NCBI RefSeq assembly: GCF_026340095.1
Contig: NZ_JAPEPO010000001.1
Coordinates: forward strand, 3,440,501-3,504,500
Direction of reading: 5' to 3'
Source of the DNA: Streptomyces sp. NBC_01446
Lineage (GTDB): Bacteria > Actinomycetota > Actinomycetes > Streptomycetales > Streptomycetaceae
DNA: 64,000 bases
Shown piece by piece: positions 28,240 through 36,656 of the stretch; position 1 is the first letter of the stretch; each line of letters begins with the position of its first letter. Under the pieces are notes generated by a model. It did not search any database. It was not told where the DNA came from and saw only the letters and a list, made by a program, of their open reading frames with translations. A program made the position numbers and the translations under genes.

Positions 28240-30234
28240 TCACGCTCCGGCGGTGGCGACGAGGACGACGGCGATCGCCAGGACGACGGTCCCTGCGAGC
28301 AGGGCGCTGAGATAGGTCTGCACGTTGCCGGTCTGGGCACGGCGGACGGCCCGTCCCAGCCAGTTGGGTACGGCGGCGGCGCCGCGCACATAGGTCTCGA
28401 CGACCTCGCGGTCGAGGAAGCGGACCAGTGAGGCCGCGGCCGTGACCGGCCGGACGAACAGGGCCGCGTAGACGGCGTCCAGGTGGAAGCCCGTGGCCGC
28501 GTGGCGGTGCAGCGGGCCGAGCAGGAGACGGCCCGGGTCCGCCGGATCGGGGGCGTAGGCGATGTCCCCGTACGCGGCCGCATGGGTCGCGATGGCCTCG
28601 GCCTCGACGACGCTGCCGTCCGCGTCGGGGTGGGCGGCTACGGCGCCGAGCGGGGCACCCGCGGCGAGCGCCGTGGTGTGGCGCCAGGCCGCGTAGGTGA
28701 CGAGCCCGCCGACGAGGGCGACGCCCGTGCCGAGGACGGAGGTGGTGAGGGTCGGGGTCAGCGAGCGGCCGTCGAACCAGTCGGGCACGACGCCGACGGT
28801 GAGACCGAAGGCGAGCGAGGGGATCGCCAGGACCCACAGGACGGCGTTCATCACGACGGGCTGCTTGCCGTGGTCGGGGGCCTCGGCGCCGTGGCCCCGG
28901 AAGACCAGGAGCCATAGGCGCGTGGCGTACGCGGCGGTGAGCAGGGCCGTGACAAGGCCGGACACGAGGACGATCCAGCCCGCCGAGGACGGGATCGCCT
29001 CGGCGTGGCCGGTGGCCGCGTGCTCGGCGGAGCCGAGAACGGCCTCCTTGGAGAAGAAGCCGCTGAACGGCGGGATCGCGGCGAGCGCGAGGAGCGCCAC
29101 GGTCATCGTCCAGTAGGCGTCGGGGACGCGGTCGCGCAGGCCCTTCATACGGGACATGGCGGCGAGCGAGTTGGTGCCGGCGGCGTGGATGACCACGCCC
29201 GCCCCGAGGAACAGCAGCGCCTTGAAGGCGCCGTGCGACAGGAGGTGGAAGACGGCGGCGCCGCGGTCGCCGACGGCGAGGGCGCCGGTCATGTAGCCGA
29301 GCTGGCCGATCGTCGAGTACGCGAGGACGCGCTTGATGTCGTCCTGGGCGAGGGCGGCGAGCGCCGAGCCGGTCATCGTGACGGCGGCCATGACGGCGAG
29401 GACGACCAGGGCTGCGCCGGAGGCGGCGAAGACGGGGAGGAGCCGGGCGACGAAGTAGACACCGGCGGCGACCATCGTCGCGGCATGGATCAGCGCGGAG
29501 ACCGGCGTGGGGCCGGCCATCGCGTCGGGCAGCCAGGTGTGCAGCGGGAACTGCGCGGACTTGCCCGCCACTCCCGCGAGGAGGAGCAGCGCGATCAGCG
29601 TGGGGTGGTCGAGGCCGCCGCTCGCGACGGCCCCGAGGACCGTCGTGATGCGGAAGGACCCGGCGTCCACGGCGAGCGCGAACAGGCCGATCAGGAAGGG
29701 GACGTCGCCCAGCTTCGTGACCAGGAACGCCTTGAGGGACGCGGCGCGCGCCTCCGGTGTCTCCCAGTAGTGGCCGACGAGGAAGTACGAGCAGATGCCC
29801 ATGACTTCCCAGCCGACGAGCAGCACCATCAGGTCGCCCGAGTAGACGACGAGAAGCATCGCGGAGGTGAAGAGGGAGACGAGCGCGGCGTACGACGGGT
29901 AGCGCGGGTCGTCACGCAGGTAGGCCGTCGAGTAGATCTGCACGCACGACGCGACGACGCAGACCAGGACGGCGACGAGCGCGGCGAAGCCGTCGACGTG
30001 CAGGGCGAGCTCGATGGGGACCGAGCCCGTGGGGGTGAGTTCGGTGGCCGCGTCGATGCTCGCCCCGCCGCCCTGGCGCACGGCGACGAGGACGGTGAGG
30101 GCCAGCGCCGCGAGGGTCGGCAGCACGGCGAGGGGCCGTACGAAGCCGGGTGCGGTGCGGCCGAGGAGCAGTCCCGCCGCCGCGGCGAGGAACGGGAGGA
30201 GGGGGACGAGCACGGCGAGGGTCGTGGTGGTCAC
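28240..30234 (-). CDS. nuoL: Complex I subunit L (partial-type cluster)
   Basis: The 664-aa distal antiporter-like subunit has LALHVDGFAALVAVLVCVV, LVGWEVMGICSYFLVGHYW (TM5 Glu), KSAQFPLHTWLPDAMAGPTPVSALIHAATMVAAGVYFVAR and the LAYSTIGQLGYM helix, plus a long C-terminal part that includes the amphipathic lateral arm. GTG 30234 overlaps the nuoK stop by 4 nt. Confidence 0.96.
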   Translation of the reverse strand: MTTTTLAVLVPLLPFLAAAAGLLLGRTAPGFVRPLAVLPTLAALALTVLVAVRQGGGASIDAATELTPTGSVPIELALHVDGFAALVAVLVCVVASCVQIYSTAYLRDDPRYPSYAALVSLFTSAMLLVVYSGDLMVLLVGWEVMGICSYFLVGHYWETPEARAASLKAFLVTKLGDVPFLIGLFALAVDAGSFRITTVLGAVASGGLDHPTLIALLLLAGVAGKSAQFPLHTWLPDAMAGPTPVSALIHAATMVAAGVYFVARLLPVFAASGAALVVLAVMAAVTMTGSALAALAQDDIKRVLAYSTIGQLGYMTGALAVGDRGAAVFHLLSHGAFKALLFLGAGVVIHAAGTNSLAAMSRMKGLRDRVPDAYWTMTVALLALAAIPPFSGFFSKEAVLGSAEHAATGHAEAIPSSAGWIVLVSGLVTALLTAAYATRLWLLVFRGHGAEAPDHGKQPVVMNAVLWVLAIPSLAFGLTVGVVPDWFDGRSLTPTLTTSVLGTGVALVGGLVTYAAWRHTTALAAGAPLGAVAAHPDADGSVVEAEAIATHAAAYGDIAYAPDPADPGRLLLGPLHRHAATGFHLDAVYAALFVRPVTAAASLVRFLDREVVETYVRGAAAVPNWLGRAVRRAQTGNVQTYLSALLAGTVVLAIAVVLVATAGA

Positions 30235-30647
30235 GCGGTGGCCTCGGCCTTCTCGTCCGTAACGGCCTCGGCGCCGGCGTCCGGTGCGGAGCCGTCGGGG
30301 GCGGAGCCGTCGGGTCCGCCGTCGTCCGGGGACTCGGCGGTGTCACGGAGCTTGTCGATGTCGGAGGTGCCCCGACCGCGGTACACGGCGAGCACGATCG
30401 CGAGTCCGATGCCGATCTCGGCCGCGGCGATGGCGATGGTGAACAGGGTCAGCGCCTGGCCGGAGTGGAGGGTGTCGCGGGCCGCCTTGCTGAGCCAGAC
30501 GTCGAAGGCGACGAGGTTGAGGTTGACGGCGTTGAGCATCAGCTCGACGGACATCAGGACCAGGATCGCGTTGCGGCGGGCCAGCACTCCGTACAGGCCC
30601 GTGCAGAAGAGCAGCGAGGAGAGGACGGCGGGGTAGGCGAGGTGCAT
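30231..30647 (-). CDS. nuoK: Complex I subunit K with acidic tail
   Basis: The 138-aa protein has three transmembrane helices with the two conserved buried glutamates (LVLMSVELMLNAVNLNLVAF and AIAAAEIGIGLAIVLAVYR). Typical NuoK is about 100 aa; the extra roughly 38 residues form a Gly/Asp/Pro/Ala-rich tail with a duplicated DGSAP unit. The start codon overlaps the nuoJ stop as TGATG. Confidence 0.95.
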   Translation of the reverse strand: MHLAYPAVLSSLLFCTGLYGVLARRNAILVLMSVELMLNAVNLNLVAFDVWLSKAARDTLHSGQALTLFTIAIAAAEIGIGLAIVLAVYRGRGTSDIDKLRDTAESPDDGGPDGSAPDGSAPDAGAEAVTDEKAEATA

Positions 30648-31267
30648 CAGCGGTTCCCCTCCCGGGCCTTGGTGTTCGTGTCCTGTGCCCTGGTGTTCGC
30701 GTCCCGTGTCCTGGCGGTCCTGCGGGACAGGACGATCGCGCCGACGAGGGCCGCGAGCAGCAGGACCGAGAGGGCCTCGAAGGGCAGCACCCAGTGCTGG
30801 AAGAGGATCGACCCGGTCACCGCGGTGGTGCCCTGGGGTGCGCCGTCGAGGTCGACCCAGGTGGTGCGGAAGGCGTCCACGACGACCCAGACGAGGGCGG
30901 CGGCCGCGGCGACGGCGACCGTCAGCGCGGCCCACCGGTTGCCCGAGTCGGCGTCCGGGGAGTGGCCGATGGGCGCCCTCGTGAGCATCAGTCCGAACAG
31001 GAGGAGGACGACGACGGAGCCGACGTAGATGAGGACCTGCACCCAGGCGATGAACTCGGCGGTGAGCAGCAGGTACTCGACGGCGAGGCCACCGAGGGCG
31101 GCGACCAGCCACAGGGCCGCGTGCACCAGCTGCTTGGTGGTGACGGTGACGATCGCTGCGCCGAAGGTGACCAGGCCGACGAGGAGGAACGCGATCTCGA
31201 CGCCGGTCGGCGAGAGGAATCCGTGGGTCTGCGTGGCCGCGGTGGCGGCCGCTGCGACGGGGGTCAC
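30647..31267 (-). CDS. nuoJ: Complex I subunit J
   Basis: The 206-aa subunit has five hydrophobic helices, including the conserved FIAWVQVLIYVGSVVVLLLFGLML (the pi-bulge helix TM3 of NuoJ). GTG 31267 overlaps the nuoI stop by 4 nt. The C-terminus is a short Thr/Arg/Asn-rich tail with a repeated DANTRAQDTNTK pattern. Confidence 0.94.
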   Translation of the reverse strand: MTPVAAAATAATQTHGFLSPTGVEIAFLLVGLVTFGAAIVTVTTKQLVHAALWLVAALGGLAVEYLLLTAEFIAWVQVLIYVGSVVVLLLFGLMLTRAPIGHSPDADSGNRWAALTVAVAAAAALVWVVVDAFRTTWVDLDGAPQGTTAVTGSILFQHWVLPFEALSVLLLAALVGAIVLSRRTARTRDANTRAQDTNTKAREGNR

Positions 31268-31905
31268 GCGGGTCCCTCCTCTCCGGGTGTGGGTTCGCCG
31301 GGGGTGGATTCGCCGGGGGTGGGTTCGCCGGGGGTGGGTTCTTCCGCGGCGGCGGCCTGCGCGGCTGCCAGCTTGTCGGCGGCCTTGCGGGCGGCGGCGA
31401 GTTCCTTGGGTTCCTCGGCCGCCGGGTCGAGCGCGGGCGGGGCCGGGACGGTCCACATCCACTCGCGGAGCCGGTCTCGCTCGTGGGTGAGTTCGTGGAT
31501 GTCCGTCTCCGCGTACTCGAACTCCGGGGACCAGAACAGCGCGTCGAAAGGACACACCTCGATGCAGATACCGCAGTACATGCACAGGGCGAAGTCGATG
31601 GCGAAGCGGTCGAGGACGTTGCGGCTGCGCTCGCGGCCACCCTCGACGGCGGCCGGCACCGTCTCCTTGTGGGAGTCGATGTAGATGCACCAGTCGGGGC
31701 ACTCGCGGGCGCACAGCATGCAGACCGTGCAGTTCTCCTCGAACAGGCCGATGACGCCACGGGTGCGCGGCGGCAGTTCGGGCTGGACGTCCGGGTACTG
31801 CTCGGTGACGGTCTTACGCGTCATCGTGCGGAGGGTGACGGCGAGGCCCTTGGCGAGACCTGCGCCTGGGATGCGGGGCCGGGTGGGCGGGAGTGACTCG
31901 GTCAC
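31264..31905 (-). CDS. nuoI: Complex I subunit I, two [4Fe-4S] clusters
   Basis: The 213-aa TYKY subunit carries two 4Cys motifs: Cys59/62/65 plus Cys69 (CTVCMLCAREC) and Cys108/111/114 plus Cys118 (CMYCGICIEVC), holding clusters N6a and N6b that pass electrons to NuoB. The GTG start at 31905 overlaps the nuoH stop by 4 nt; a much longer upstream reading is a shadow through nuoH. The tail carries TPGE[PS] repeats. Confidence 0.95.
   Translation of the reverse strand: MTESLPPTRPRIPGAGLAKGLAVTLRTMTRKTVTEQYPDVQPELPPRTRGVIGLFEENCTVCMLCARECPDWCIYIDSHKETVPAAVEGGRERSRNVLDRFAIDFALCMYCGICIEVCPFDALFWSPEFEYAETDIHELTHERDRLREWMWTVPAPPALDPAAEEPKELAAARKAADKLAAAQAAAAEEPTPGEPTPGESTPGEPTPGEEGPA
31284..31341. 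repeat. 15-nt tandem repeats in the nuoI tail
   Basis: Four near-identical copies of GGGTTCGCCGGGGGT on the plus strand encode Thr-Pro-Gly-Glu-Pro/Ser units at the NuoI C-terminus. They keep frame and are likely length-variable. Confidence 0.8.
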
Positions 31906-32873
31906 TGGTTGATCGCCACCTTCACGATTCCGGTGAGCGCGATCTGCGCGAGTGCGAGCGGGACGAGGAGGGTCCAGGAGAGTTTCTGGAGCTGGTCCTC
32001 GCGGAGACGGGGGTAGGTGACGCGCAGCCAGATCACGACGAACGCGAGGACGGCGGTCTTCAGCAGCGTCCAGACCCAGCCGAGGCCGTCGGCGCCCCAC
32101 GGCCCGTGCCAGCCGCCCAGGAACAGGACGGTGGTGAGGCCGCACAGAACGACGATCCCGGCGTACTCGGCGAGCAGGAACAGGGCGAAGCGCAGGCCCG
32201 TGTACTCGGTGTACGCGCCGAAGATGATCTCGGAGTCGGCGACCGGCATGTCGAAGGGCGGGCGCTGGAGTTCGGCGAGGCCCGCCACGAAGAAGACGAG
32301 GGCGCCGACGATCTGCCACGGCACCCACCACCACTCGAACGCGTCGATGATGCCGGGCAGCGAGACGGTGCCGGCGGCCATCGCGACCGAGGCGGCGGCG
32401 AGCAGCATCGGCAGTTCGTAGGCGAGGAGCTGCGCGGCGGTGCGCAGGCCGCCCAGGAGGGAGAACTTGTTGGCCGACGCCCAGCCCGCCATGAGCGAGC
32501 CGAGCACTCCGACGCCCATGACGGCGAGTACGAAGAAGATGCCGGCGTCGACGACCTGGCCGACCGCGCCCTCGCTCGGGCCGATGGGGATGGCGAGCAG
32601 GACGAGGAGGTACGGCAGGAGCGCGACGGCGGGCGCGAGCTGGAAGATGCGGCGGTCCGCGTCGGCGGGGACGATGTCTTCCTTCTGCGCGAACTTCACG
32701 CCGTCGGCGACGAGCTGGGCCCACCCGTGGAAGCCGCCCGCGTACATGGGGCCGAGGCGGCCCTGCATGTGCGCCATCACCTTGTGCTCGGTCTGGCCGA
32801 CGACAAGGGGCAGGACGAGGAAGGCGACGAAGACGACGATGAGCCGCAGAGCGACGTCGAGAACGTCGTTCAC
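31902..32873 (-). CDS. nuoH: Complex I subunit H
   Basis: The 323-aa quinone-site membrane subunit has GRLGPMYAGGFHGWAQLVADGVKFAQKEDIVP (the conserved NuoH loop), AELQRPPFDMPVADSEI and GAYTEYTGLRFALFLLAEY. About eight hydrophobic helices are seen. NuoH forms the Q chamber together with NuoB and NuoD; nuoD is absent from this cluster. It overlaps both neighbours by 4 nt. Confidence 0.96.
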   Translation of the reverse strand: MNDVLDVALRLIVVFVAFLVLPLVVGQTEHKVMAHMQGRLGPMYAGGFHGWAQLVADGVKFAQKEDIVPADADRRIFQLAPAVALLPYLLVLLAIPIGPSEGAVGQVVDAGIFFVLAVMGVGVLGSLMAGWASANKFSLLGGLRTAAQLLAYELPMLLAAASVAMAAGTVSLPGIIDAFEWWWVPWQIVGALVFFVAGLAELQRPPFDMPVADSEIIFGAYTEYTGLRFALFLLAEYAGIVVLCGLTTVLFLGGWHGPWGADGLGWVWTLLKTAVLAFVVIWLRVTYPRLREDQLQKLSWTLLVPLALAQIALTGIVKVAINQ

Positions 32874-34153
32874 TCCGTTCCTCCTGAGGGGGTTTCGGGG
32901 GCTTCGGGGGTGGCGTCCGTGGTTTCGGGGTCGTCCGGGGTTCCGGAACTAGCCGGGGCATCCGGCGCGTCCGGGGCTTCGGAGGCGGTCGGAGTATCCG
33001 GGGCGTCGGAGGTGGCCGGAGCATCCGGGGCCTCGGAGGTAGCCGGGGCATCCGGCGTGTCCGGGACGTCGGAGGTGGCCGGAGCGTCGGAGGTGGCCGG
33101 AGCGTCCGGGGCCTTGGAGGTAGCCGGGGCATCGGGCGTGTCCGGGACGTCCGGTGTTTCAGGCGTGGGCTCCTCCGGCGCGCCCGGTGTTTCAGGCGTG
33201 GGCTCCTGCGGCGCGGCCGGTTTCGGCTCGTCGAAGGCCGGGCGGGCGTGGTGCCAGGGCGCGTCACCGGTGGCGCCGGACTTGCCCGCGGCGTCCGGTT
33301 CCGGCGCCGCGGGAGTCTCAGGCGCCACAGGGCTCTCAGGCGCCGCAGGACTCTCCGGTGCCGCAGGGGCCTCGGGAGTTGCCGGTGCCTCAGGAGTTGG
33401 CGGCGTCTGCGAAGCCGACCCCTGCGACGCGCTCCGCGAGCGCCTCGGCGGAGCGGCAGCCGCCGCATCCGTGCCGGCCGGGGCAGCCTGACTGGCCGAC
33501 CCCTCCCCCGCCGTGCGCGTCCGCCGCACCGGACGGTCGCCCGCCGCGCGGGCCGCACCACGGGCCGGGCGGGCCGGCGCGGGCGGAAGCTGGCCCTTCA
33601 GCGGGCCCCACTCGTTCGGGTCCGGAACACCCGGCGGCAGCATCTGACGCCGCTTCGGCCCACCGTGTCCCGCAGCCTCCCCCGGCTCCTTGGCTCCCGG
33701 CCAGGCCTTCACGACCCGCGCCGCGAGCACGAAGTCCTTCCGCAGGGGATGGCCCTCGAAGCCGTCGGGGAGGAGGAGCGGCACCAGGTGCGGGTGGCCC
33801 TCGAAGCGGACGCCGAACATCTCGTGCGTCTCGCGCTCGTGCCAGCTCGCGCCCGCGTACACGTCGACCGCGGTGGCCAGGACGGGGGCGTCGTGCGACA
33901 CGGTCGTGCGCAGGAGCAGTCGGCGTACGGGAGACAGGGCGACGACGTGCGCGCAGACGCGGAAACCGGTGCCGGGCTCGTCGACCGCGCTCAGCCAGTC
34001 GAAGTAGGTGCAGCCCAGCGTGGTGCGGGCCGTTTCGAGGGCGGCGATCCACGTGGCCGCGGGAACATCGACGGTGAGGACCTCGTACGACTCCTCGGCC
34101 GTGGCGTCCGGGCCGAAGATCTCCTCGACGGGTCGGGGCAGCCAGCCGGTCAC
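32870..34153 (-). CDS. nuoC: Complex I subunit C with 235-aa disordered tail
   Basis: Residues 1-145 are an ordinary 30-kDa subunit, ending in the signature HERETHEMFGVRFEGHP (105-121) and GHPLRKDF (134-141). The remaining two-thirds, from about residue 190, is low complexity: Ala/Pro/Arg first, then Ala-Pro-Glu and Ala-Thr-Ser-Asp-Ala-Pro repeats. Typical NuoC is about 150-230 aa. It is not fused to NuoD, and no nuoD follows: nuoH comes next. It overlaps nuoB and nuoH by 4 nt each. Confidence 0.93.
   Translation of the reverse strand: MTGWLPRPVEEIFGPDATAEESYEVLTVDVPAATWIAALETARTTLGCTYFDWLSAVDEPGTGFRVCAHVVALSPVRRLLLRTTVSHDAPVLATAVDVYAGASWHERETHEMFGVRFEGHPHLVPLLLPDGFEGHPLRKDFVLAARVVKAWPGAKEPGEAAGHGGPKRRQMLPPGVPDPNEWGPLKGQLPPAPARPARGAARAAGDRPVRRTRTAGEGSASQAAPAGTDAAAAAPPRRSRSASQGSASQTPPTPEAPATPEAPAAPESPAAPESPVAPETPAAPEPDAAGKSGATGDAPWHHARPAFDEPKPAAPQEPTPETPGAPEEPTPETPDVPDTPDAPATSKAPDAPATSDAPATSDVPDTPDAPATSEAPDAPATSDAPDTPTASEAPDAPDAPASSGTPDDPETTDATPEAPETPSGGTE
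32936..33237. repeat. Degenerate tandem repeats in the nuoC tail
   Basis: Units such as GGAGGTGGCCGGAGC and GGGGCATCCGGCGTGTCC recur many times in frame, encoding Asp-Ala-Pro-Ala-Thr-Ser/Asp-Thr-Pro units. A further EEPTPETP unit is duplicated at 33160-33225. Confidence 0.75.
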
Positions 34154-34779
34154 CGCTCACCCTCCCCGGAGTCGTCGCGCGTCGGGACCGGCGGCTTCAC
34201 GAGGCCGCTGCTGAGGGCGGCCGCCGACGGCCGTCCCGCCGCCGCGTCGGCGCCGTAGCGCTCGCCGAGCGACTCGCGCGCGATCTTCTCCTGAAGCTTG
34301 AGGATGCCCTGGAGCAGCGCCTCCGGCCGGGGCGGGCACCCGGGCACGTACACATCGACCGGGATGATCTGGTCGACGCCCTTGGTGACCGAGTACGAGT
34401 CCCAGTACGGGCCGCCGCAGTTGGAGCAGGCGCCGAACGAGATGACGTACTTGGGCTCGGGCATCTGCTCGTACAGGCGCTTCACGGCCGGGGCCATCTT
34501 GTCCGTGACCGTGCCGGAGACGACCATCAGGTCGGCCTGGCGCGGGCCCGGCGCGAAGGGGATGACGCCGAGGCGGATGAAGTCGTGCCGCGCCATGGAC
34601 GCCGCGATGAACTCGATGGCGCAGCAGGCCAGGCCGAAGTTGAAGACCCAGAGCGAGTAGCGGCGGCCCCAGTTGAGGACCACCTTCATCGGCTCGGGGG
34701 CCAGGCGGGACAGCACGCCCAGCTTCTTCGGGCTGACGGGATCCGGCAGGAGCACGGGCTCCGAGGGGGTCACGTCCAT
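34150..34779 (-). CDS. nuoB: Complex I subunit B (cluster N2)
   Basis: The 209-aa PSST subunit holds the terminal [4Fe-4S] cluster N2 through Cys52-Cys53 (GLACCAIE), Cys118 (FGACSNCGG) and Cys148 (VPGCPPRPE), all present. These feed quinone at the NuoB/NuoD interface. The start at ATG 34779 overlaps nuoA by 10 nt; an upstream reading to 35004 is a shadow. The C-terminal 35 residues are a variable tail. Confidence 0.96.
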   Translation of the reverse strand: MDVTPSEPVLLPDPVSPKKLGVLSRLAPEPMKVVLNWGRRYSLWVFNFGLACCAIEFIAASMARHDFIRLGVIPFAPGPRQADLMVVSGTVTDKMAPAVKRLYEQMPEPKYVISFGACSNCGGPYWDSYSVTKGVDQIIPVDVYVPGCPPRPEALLQGILKLQEKIARESLGERYGADAAAGRPSAAALSSGLVKPPVPTRDDSGEGER

Positions 34780-35162
34780 GTGAGGACGCCCTTCTTGTAT
34801 GCGTACAGCAGGCCCACGGCGAGGAAGCCGAGGAAGATGAACATCTCCACGAGCGTCGCCGCGCCGAACTGCGGATCGGCGAAGACGGTCGCCCACGGGA
34901 AGAGGAAGATCGAGTCGACGGCGAAGACGACGTAGAGGAACGCGTAGACGTAGTAACGGACCTGGGTGTGGGCCCAGCCCTCGCCGACGGGGTCGACGCC
35001 GCACTCGTACGTCAGGAGTTTCTCGGGGGTCGGCACCACCGGCCGCAGCAGCCGCCCCGCGCCGAAGGCGACGGCGACGAACAGGACTCCCACGGCGGCG
35101 AGCACGCCGACGACGGAGTACGTCTGGAAGTAGTCCGCAGCGATCATGGTCGGTCCCGGCAC
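34770..35162 (-). CDS. nuoA: Complex I subunit A
   Basis: The 130-aa protein has three membrane helices with the conserved KLLTYECGVDPVG loop and YVYAFLYVVFAVDSIFLFPWA. I chose GTG 35162, preceded by GAGGGG about 6 nt upstream; the ATG at 35147 (MIAADY) has no good ribosome site. It is first in the operon, divergent from the first histidine kinase across 177 nt. Confidence 0.94.
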   Translation of the reverse strand: MPGPTMIAADYFQTYSVVGVLAAVGVLFVAVAFGAGRLLRPVVPTPEKLLTYECGVDPVGEGWAHTQVRYYVYAFLYVVFAVDSIFLFPWATVFADPQFGAATLVEMFIFLGFLAVGLLYAYKKGVLTWT

Positions 35163-35240
35163 GTCCGCCCCTCGCTCCGTGGTGTTCGACGATCTGTACG
35201 CACGGGAGTCTAGGGCCTGTTAAAGAGACGGTAAGCAGGC

Positions 35241-35264
35241 GTCCAGGGTTGAGTCCAGGGTTGA
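35241..35264. repeat. 12-nt tandem duplication in the nuoA/kinase divergent region
   Basis: GTCCAGGGTTGA occurs twice head to tail (35241-35252, 35253-35264), midway between two divergent starts. It is a possible regulator site or a chance slippage. Confidence 0.6.
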
Positions 35265-35339
35265 GGTGGGGTTATCCCCCGTCGGGTCCGGCAGCCCGCC
35301 TCATGGCGCCCCGCCGCCCGGCCGGGCACGCTGTCGCAT

Positions 35340-36518
35340 ATGACCGCTCGCATCGTCACCACAGAGCCGGACGTGGACCGTCCGCCGGCCCCGCGCTTCG
35401 CCTTCGACCGGCACACCTGGAAGGAGATCGCGTATCTCCTCAGCAATCTGCCGATCGCCGTGCTCGGCTTCACCTATGTCGTGACGATGCTGGCCACCGG
35501 CGTCGGCCTGGCCGTGACGGTGATCGGTCTGCCCGTGCTCGCGGCCGGTCTGCTCGGCGCGCGTCAGCTCGGGAAGGCGGAGCGGGGGCGGGCCCGCGCG
35601 CTGATCGGGCTGCGCATCGAGGAGCCGAGCCCGCTGCCGCGCAGCCGCGACGAGGGCTTCTTCGGCCGGCTGTGGTCCGGCCTGAAGGACCCGGTGGGCT
35701 GGCGGACGGTGCTCTACGAGTTCATACGGCTGCCGTGGGGTGTGCTCACGTTCGCCATCACGCTGACCGGTCTCTTCGTGCTGTGGCCGGTGCTCCCGTT
35801 CATCGTGCGGGGCCTGACCAACGCGGACCGGGCGATGGCACGGGCGCTCCTGTCGCCGTCGGACGAACTGGAGCGGCGGATCGCCGAGCTGGAGTCGGAC
35901 CGGGGCGTCGTCGTCGACACGGCCGCCGCCGACCTGCGCCGCATCGAGCGCGACCTGCACGACGGCGCACAGGCCCGCCTGGTCAACCTCGCGATGGGCC
36001 TCGGCCTCGCGAAGGAGAAGCTCCTCGAGGACCCGGACGCCGCTGCCGCCATGGTCGATGAGGCACACGGCGAGGTGAAGCTGGCGCTTCAGGAGCTGCG
36101 CGATCTGGCCCGCGGCATCCACCCGGCCATCCTCACCGACCGCGGCCTGGACGCGGCGCTCTCCTCCGTGGCCTCGCGCTGCACGGTTCCGGTGAAGGTC
36201 ACGGCGGACCTGCCTCAGCGGCCCGCCGCGGCGATCGAGGGCATCGCGTACTTCACGGTGTCCGAGCTGCTGCAGAACGTCAGCAAGCACAGCGGGGCGC
36301 GGTCGGCGTCGGTCGACGTGTGGCGCTCCGCGGACCGGCTGCTGATCCAGGTGCGGGACGACGGGCGCGGCGGCGCGAGCCTCGACAAGGGCACGGGCAT
36401 GTCGGGCCTCGCGGACCGGCTCGGCGCGGTGGACGGCCTGTTCGTCGTGGACTCGCCGGACGGCGGTCCGACGACGGTGACCGCGGAGCTGCCCTGGCGC
36501 GACCGCACACCCGCGTAA
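35340..36518 (+). CDS. Membrane histidine kinase, sensor-domain type (copy 1)
   Basis: The 392-aa kinase has an N-terminal sensor domain with four hydrophobic helices (about 35-75 and 130-158), a HisKA_3 dimerisation helix with phospho-acceptor His207 in RIERDLHDGAQARLV, and an HATPase domain (ELLQNVSKHS, DDGRGG, GTGMSGLADRLGAVDG). It belongs to the NarL-partner kinases. DNA of the H-box and of the following helix is almost identical to that of copy 2. The 138-nt gap to copy 2 and the single response regulator downstream suggest a three-gene signalling unit. The signal is unknown. Confidence 0.93.
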   Translation: MTARIVTTEPDVDRPPAPRFAFDRHTWKEIAYLLSNLPIAVLGFTYVVTMLATGVGLAVTVIGLPVLAAGLLGARQLGKAERGRARALIGLRIEEPSPLPRSRDEGFFGRLWSGLKDPVGWRTVLYEFIRLPWGVLTFAITLTGLFVLWPVLPFIVRGLTNADRAMARALLSPSDELERRIAELESDRGVVVDTAAADLRRIERDLHDGAQARLVNLAMGLGLAKEKLLEDPDAAAAMVDEAHGEVKLALQELRDLARGIHPAILTDRGLDAALSSVASRCTVPVKVTADLPQRPAAAIEGIAYFTVSELLQNVSKHSGARSASVDVWRSADRLLIQVRDDGRGGASLDKGTGMSGLADRLGAVDGLFVVDSPDGGPTTVTAELPWRDRTPA

Positions 36519-36656
36519 GCGGCACGACCGTGGCCGTGGCCGGCGGGGTAGGGAAAACCCCCGGCCCAAGACGCCGACCGGCTCCATGGTCGCGAGGCGT
36601 CGCCGCGAGGAGTCTGGAAGTACCAGGCGGACGAGCAGAACGGACGGACCCCACCG

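Noticed and set aside
32936..33237. CRISPR-like look of the repeats in nuoC
   Set aside because: Units vary in length, have no spacers of constant size, and keep one reading frame, so they are coding repeats.
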